Shown: positions 34,567-36,965 of the stretch, in pieces
Layout: each line of letters opens with the position of its first letter
Numbering within the stretch: the stretch's first letter is position 1
DNA from: Labilithrix sp.
GTDB taxonomy: Bacteria; Myxococcota_A; Polyangia; Polyangiales; Polyangiaceae
DNA: 36,965 bases
Direction: 5' to 3'
Assembly: GCA_019637225.1 (NCBI GenBank)
Contig: JAHBWC010000080.1
Location: 1-36,965, forward strand
Notes under the pieces: model-generated
Database searches by the model: none
Seen by the model: the letters and a program-made list of their open reading frames with translations, nothing else
What the model was told of the DNA's origin: nothing
Made by a program: the position numbers and the translations under genes

Positions 34567-36965
34567 ATGGGACCCAACACCACGCCCAACCACGAAATCC
34601 CCACGAAGCACCTCCCGCCCGCGCTCCGTCGCGTGCCGAAGCTGGAGGCCGCGAAGTGGCCGCCGGACGACGACGCGCTCCCGCCGGGTGGTGGCTTCCC
34701 CGGCGCGCCGAGCTATCCGGGCGGGGGAGACGACGGCAACTTCAAGCGAGGCCGCTTCGCGCCCGTCGCCGTCATCATCGGCATCCTCGCCGTGGGCGGC
34801 ATCGCGTCGGCGATCATCTTCGGCTCGATGAAGGACTCGGAGCGCATGGACCCGAAGCGGGTCGCGATGGAGAAGAAGGAGGTCGCGCTCCTCCCGATCG
34901 CCGAGTCGCTGCCGACCTACCGCAAGTGGGCCGAGCAAGACGACGAGATGAAGCTCAAGGAGGAGGGCTTCACCCAGCTCGCCTGGGCGAAGGACCCGGC
35001 CGGGATCCCGATCATCACGAAGGGCCTCGAGTCGGTCGACCGCACCATCCGCGGGACGGCGGCGCAGGCGCTCCTCGAGTACGGCTCGCCCGCGGCCGAC
35101 TCCGCGAAGCCCGCGCTCCTCAAGGCGCTGAAGGAGTCGACGGAGGCCGACCGCCCGCAGATCGCGTGGGCGCTCGCGGCGCTCGGCGAGGGCGCGGCGT
35201 TCGACGACGTGATGAAGGAGTACCGCGCCGGCAAGCTCTCGACCGTGCAGCGGCTCGACAAGAGCCCGGCGTTCGATCCCGAGCAGCTCGCGTCGATGGT
35301 CTCGCTCGACAAGCTCGCGACGCTCGCGGGCGACGAGAGCGAGAGCGTCCGCCAGCTCGTCGCCACGGTGCTGTCGCGCAACGCCGAGGCGAAGTACACC
35401 CAGACGCTGATCAAGCTCGTCGAGGACAAGAGCGTCGAGGTCGCGCGCGAGGCGGCGGTCGGCCTCGGCAAGATCGCGAACGAGGAGGCGATGCAGCCGC
35501 TCCTCGGCGCGCTCGGGAAGGCCGACAAGGACTCGCGGCAGAAGTTCCTCGAGGCGCTCCGCGACGGCGTCGGCGGCAAGGGCCTCGTCCTCGCGCTCCG
35601 CAGCGTCGACAAGAGCAAGCGCGACACCGAGAAGTTCCAGACGAAGCTCCTCTTCGACATGCTCCGCTCGCTCGAGGACCCGCGCGCGGGCGACGCGCTC
35701 GTCCAGTTCATCGAGACGAACCCGCACCCGCACTGGAAGACCGAAGCCGCGCTCCGCCTCGCCGAGATCGGCGATCTCCGCGCCGTGCCCACGCTCTCGT
35801 GGCGCATGAAGCAGGACCCGCTCACGCTCTACAACAAGGACGCGGACCCGGAGTACCGCCAGGACGACAACGAGCGCGTCGTCTCCTCGCGCATGCTCGC
35901 CGATCTGGCGATCCTCTTCCCCGACAAGCGTCCGGACATCCGCGCGCAGGCCTACGAGGGCGTCTACTTCTGGGTGACGGACAAGCCGCAGCCCCACGCG
36001 AACGGCCTGCGCTTCCTCGCGGCCGCCGACGCGCGCGACGCGCTCCCGCAGATGCGCAAGTGGGCGAACCCGAGCGTCCCGTTCCCGAAGGAGGGGCAGC
36101 AGGACTTCCCGCCGGTGTGGGCGACGACGCAGAGCGCGCTCCGCTACATCGGCTGGATGCAGGACCAGCAGAGCTGGCCGATGCTCGAGGCGCAGCTCCG
36201 CCGCCGCCCCGAGAAGGTCGACGCGACGATGGAAGCCCTGCTCCAGGGCGGCATGGCCGTCATGGGCATGACCCTCCGCGCGGTCGGCGTCGGCGCCTCG
36301 TACGGCTTCGCGCAGTGGGGCGACGCGAAGGCGTACCCGCTCCTCGTGAAGTACATCGAGGACAAGCAGAACAACGAGCAGTCGCGCCTCGACGCGTGCT
36401 TCTCGCTCGGCTGGGTCGCCACCGACGAGCAGATGGCCGAGGTCGCCAAGAAGGTGCGCGAGTTCGACAAGCCGGACCCGAAGGTCCAGCTCATTCGCAC
36501 CTGCTACCTCGAGACGCTCGTGCGTCGGCCGGTCCCGGCCGCTGCGGCGACGCTCATGGACCTCATCAACGGCAACACCGATCTCGTCGTCCAGCACCAG
36601 GCGGCGCGCGCGATCGGCTTCGGCGGGATGACGCCGGAGACGGCGAGCAAGCTGTTCGAGAAGCTGAAGGACCCCGGCACGCGCAACGACGCGGCGCTCG
36701 CGCTGCTCATCGGCGCCGACGCCGACACCGCGCGCCGCGCGCTCGCGTCCTACGCCGACGTCGACAAGGCGGCGCTCGAGGAGCTCAAGGTCATCTACGA
36801 CCAGACCTTCGGCTACTGGAGCGACAAGAACTACGAGAACGGCGACGTCGCGCGCTGGATCACGAACGCGCAGGCGGCCTCGCGCGTGAAGCTCGGCGAC
36901 GCCATCCAGGACTGGCCGCGCCTCATCCTCGCGCGCGCCGTCCAGGGCATCGACTACGACAACGG
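34567..36965 (+). CDS. Membrane-anchored HEAT-repeat protein, cut by the right edge
   Basis: The frame is open without a stop from ATG 34567 to the end of the window, giving 799 codons so far. The N-terminal 60 residues are Pro/Gly-rich and hydrophilic, followed by one membrane helix (about 64-85, FAPVAVIIGILAVGGIASAIIF). The rest is a long series of HEAT/PBS-type helical repeats, for example SVDRTIRGTAAQALLEYG, SVEVAREAAVGLGKIA, DPRAGDALVQFIE and LVVQHQAARAIGFGGM. Such repeats form a curved scaffold that binds other proteins. No enzyme motif is seen. The N-terminus is probably cytoplasmic and the repeats outside, but the orientation is uncertain. The frame has strong GC3 bias, whereas the opposite-strand frame over this region is only its shadow. 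Confidence 0.85.
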   Translation, partial: MGPNTTPNHEIPTKHLPPALRRVPKLEAAKWPPDDDALPPGGGFPGAPSYPGGGDDGNFKRGRFAPVAVIIGILAVGGIASAIIFGSMKDSERMDPKRVAMEKKEVALLPIAESLPTYRKWAEQDDEMKLKEEGFTQLAWAKDPAGIPIITKGLESVDRTIRGTAAQALLEYGSPAADSAKPALLKALKESTEADRPQIAWALAALGEGAAFDDVMKEYRAGKLSTVQRLDKSPAFDPEQLASMVSLDKLATLAGDESESVRQLVATVLSRNAEAKYTQTLIKLVEDKSVEVAREAAVGLGKIANEEAMQPLLGALGKADKDSRQKFLEALRDGVGGKGLVLALRSVDKSKRDTEKFQTKLLFDMLRSLEDPRAGDALVQFIETNPHPHWKTEAALRLAEIGDLRAVPTLSWRMKQDPLTLYNKDADPEYRQDDNERVVSSRMLADLAILFPDKRPDIRAQAYEGVYFWVTDKPQPHANGLRFLAAADARDALPQMRKWANPSVPFPKEGQQDFPPVWATTQSALRYIGWMQDQQSWPMLEAQLRRRPEKVDATMEALLQGGMAVMGMTLRAVGVGASYGFAQWGDAKAYPLLVKYIEDKQNNEQSRLDACFSLGWVATDEQMAEVAKKVREFDKPDPKVQLIRTCYLETLVRRPVPAAAATLMDLINGNTDLVVQHQAARAIGFGGMTPETASKLFEKLKDPGTRNDAALALLIGADADTARRALASYADVDKAALEELKVIYDQTFGYWSDKNYENGDVARWITNAQAASRVKLGDAIQDWPRLILARAVQGIDYDN

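Noticed and set aside
34435..36597. 720-codon minus-strand open frame at the right end
   Set aside because: The plus frame from 34567 has a membrane helix and HEAT repeats and runs open to the edge. The minus frame is only the complement of its G/C third positions.
1..36965. Defence system, retron, CRISPR array, prophage or transposon
   Set aside because: No reverse transcriptase, Cas, integrase, transposase or spaced direct-repeat array was seen. The SbcCD-like pair and the kinases are better explained as repair and signalling genes.

Overview
The window looks like chromosomal DNA from a myxobacterium, most likely of the Polyangiales/Sorangiineae type (inference). The evidence is very high G+C with third codon positions almost all G or C, two eukaryote-like Ser/Thr kinases, many secreted lipoproteins, a protein ending in a MYXO-CTERM-type sorting signal, a sigma-54 promoter, and loosely packed monocistronic genes on both strands. 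No tRNA, rRNA, CRISPR array, insertion sequence or prophage gene was found. The window cuts the last gene (a HEAT-repeat membrane protein) and may cut the first (a kinase).

Layout. 1-4.8 kb: membrane Ser/Thr kinase, VWA lipoprotein, small Cys-containing exported protein, and a lipoprotein lipase behind two spaced inverted repeats. 4.8-8.6 kb: a VanZ-like protein and a MutT Nudix hydrolase divergently sharing one tiny promoter, two membrane proteins of unknown role, and a flavin-dependent halogenase-like oxidoreductase that seems to start at CTG. 8.6-11.9 kb: a large-subunit ribosome group made of single-gene units: rplS (L19), a Bcp-type peroxiredoxin, a solitary rplC (L3) with a long structured leader, two possible micro-ORFs, and rlmE. 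12-18.3 kb: a 1332-residue kinase/cyclase-like/ATPase/TPR signalling protein and an M4 metallopeptidase. 18.4-22.3 kb: a nucleotide-sugar epimerase, a small zinc-binding-like protein, an XRE-cupin regulator, and an SDR gene overlapping a strongly diverged QueA-fold gene. 22.3-26.8 kb: an SbcD/YhaO-type nuclease with its SbcC/YhaN-type ATPase. 26.8-31.8 kb: envelope proteins (DsbA-like lipoprotein, low-complexity-linker lipoprotein, thioredoxin-TPR lipoprotein, membrane TPR protein, GH25 muramidase). 31.9 kb to the end: a Cys-rich alpha/beta-hydrolase lipoprotein, then the HEAT-repeat protein.

How the genes work together. There is no single pathway. The themes are the cell envelope and secreted hydrolysis (lipases, M4 protease, GH25 muramidase, thiol-disulfide lipoproteins), signalling (kinases, XRE-cupin), translation (L3, L19, RlmE, and a QueA relative of unknown role) and DNA repair (SbcCD/YhaON-like).

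The most striking pattern is at the nucleotide level. About nine genes have a TANNNT hexamer (often G[C/G]TAGNCT) ending only 6-10 nt before the start codon and no Shine-Dalgarno sequence, which predicts leaderless mRNAs. In one 25-bp divergent gap a single ACTATACT element can act as the -10 box for both genes. Other signals worth testing are a sigma-54 promoter for the M4 peptidase, a structured leader on a displaced rplC, operator-like inverted repeats on -10 elements, and the QueA-like gene whose signature motifs are all altered. Everything was read by eye, with no database search.
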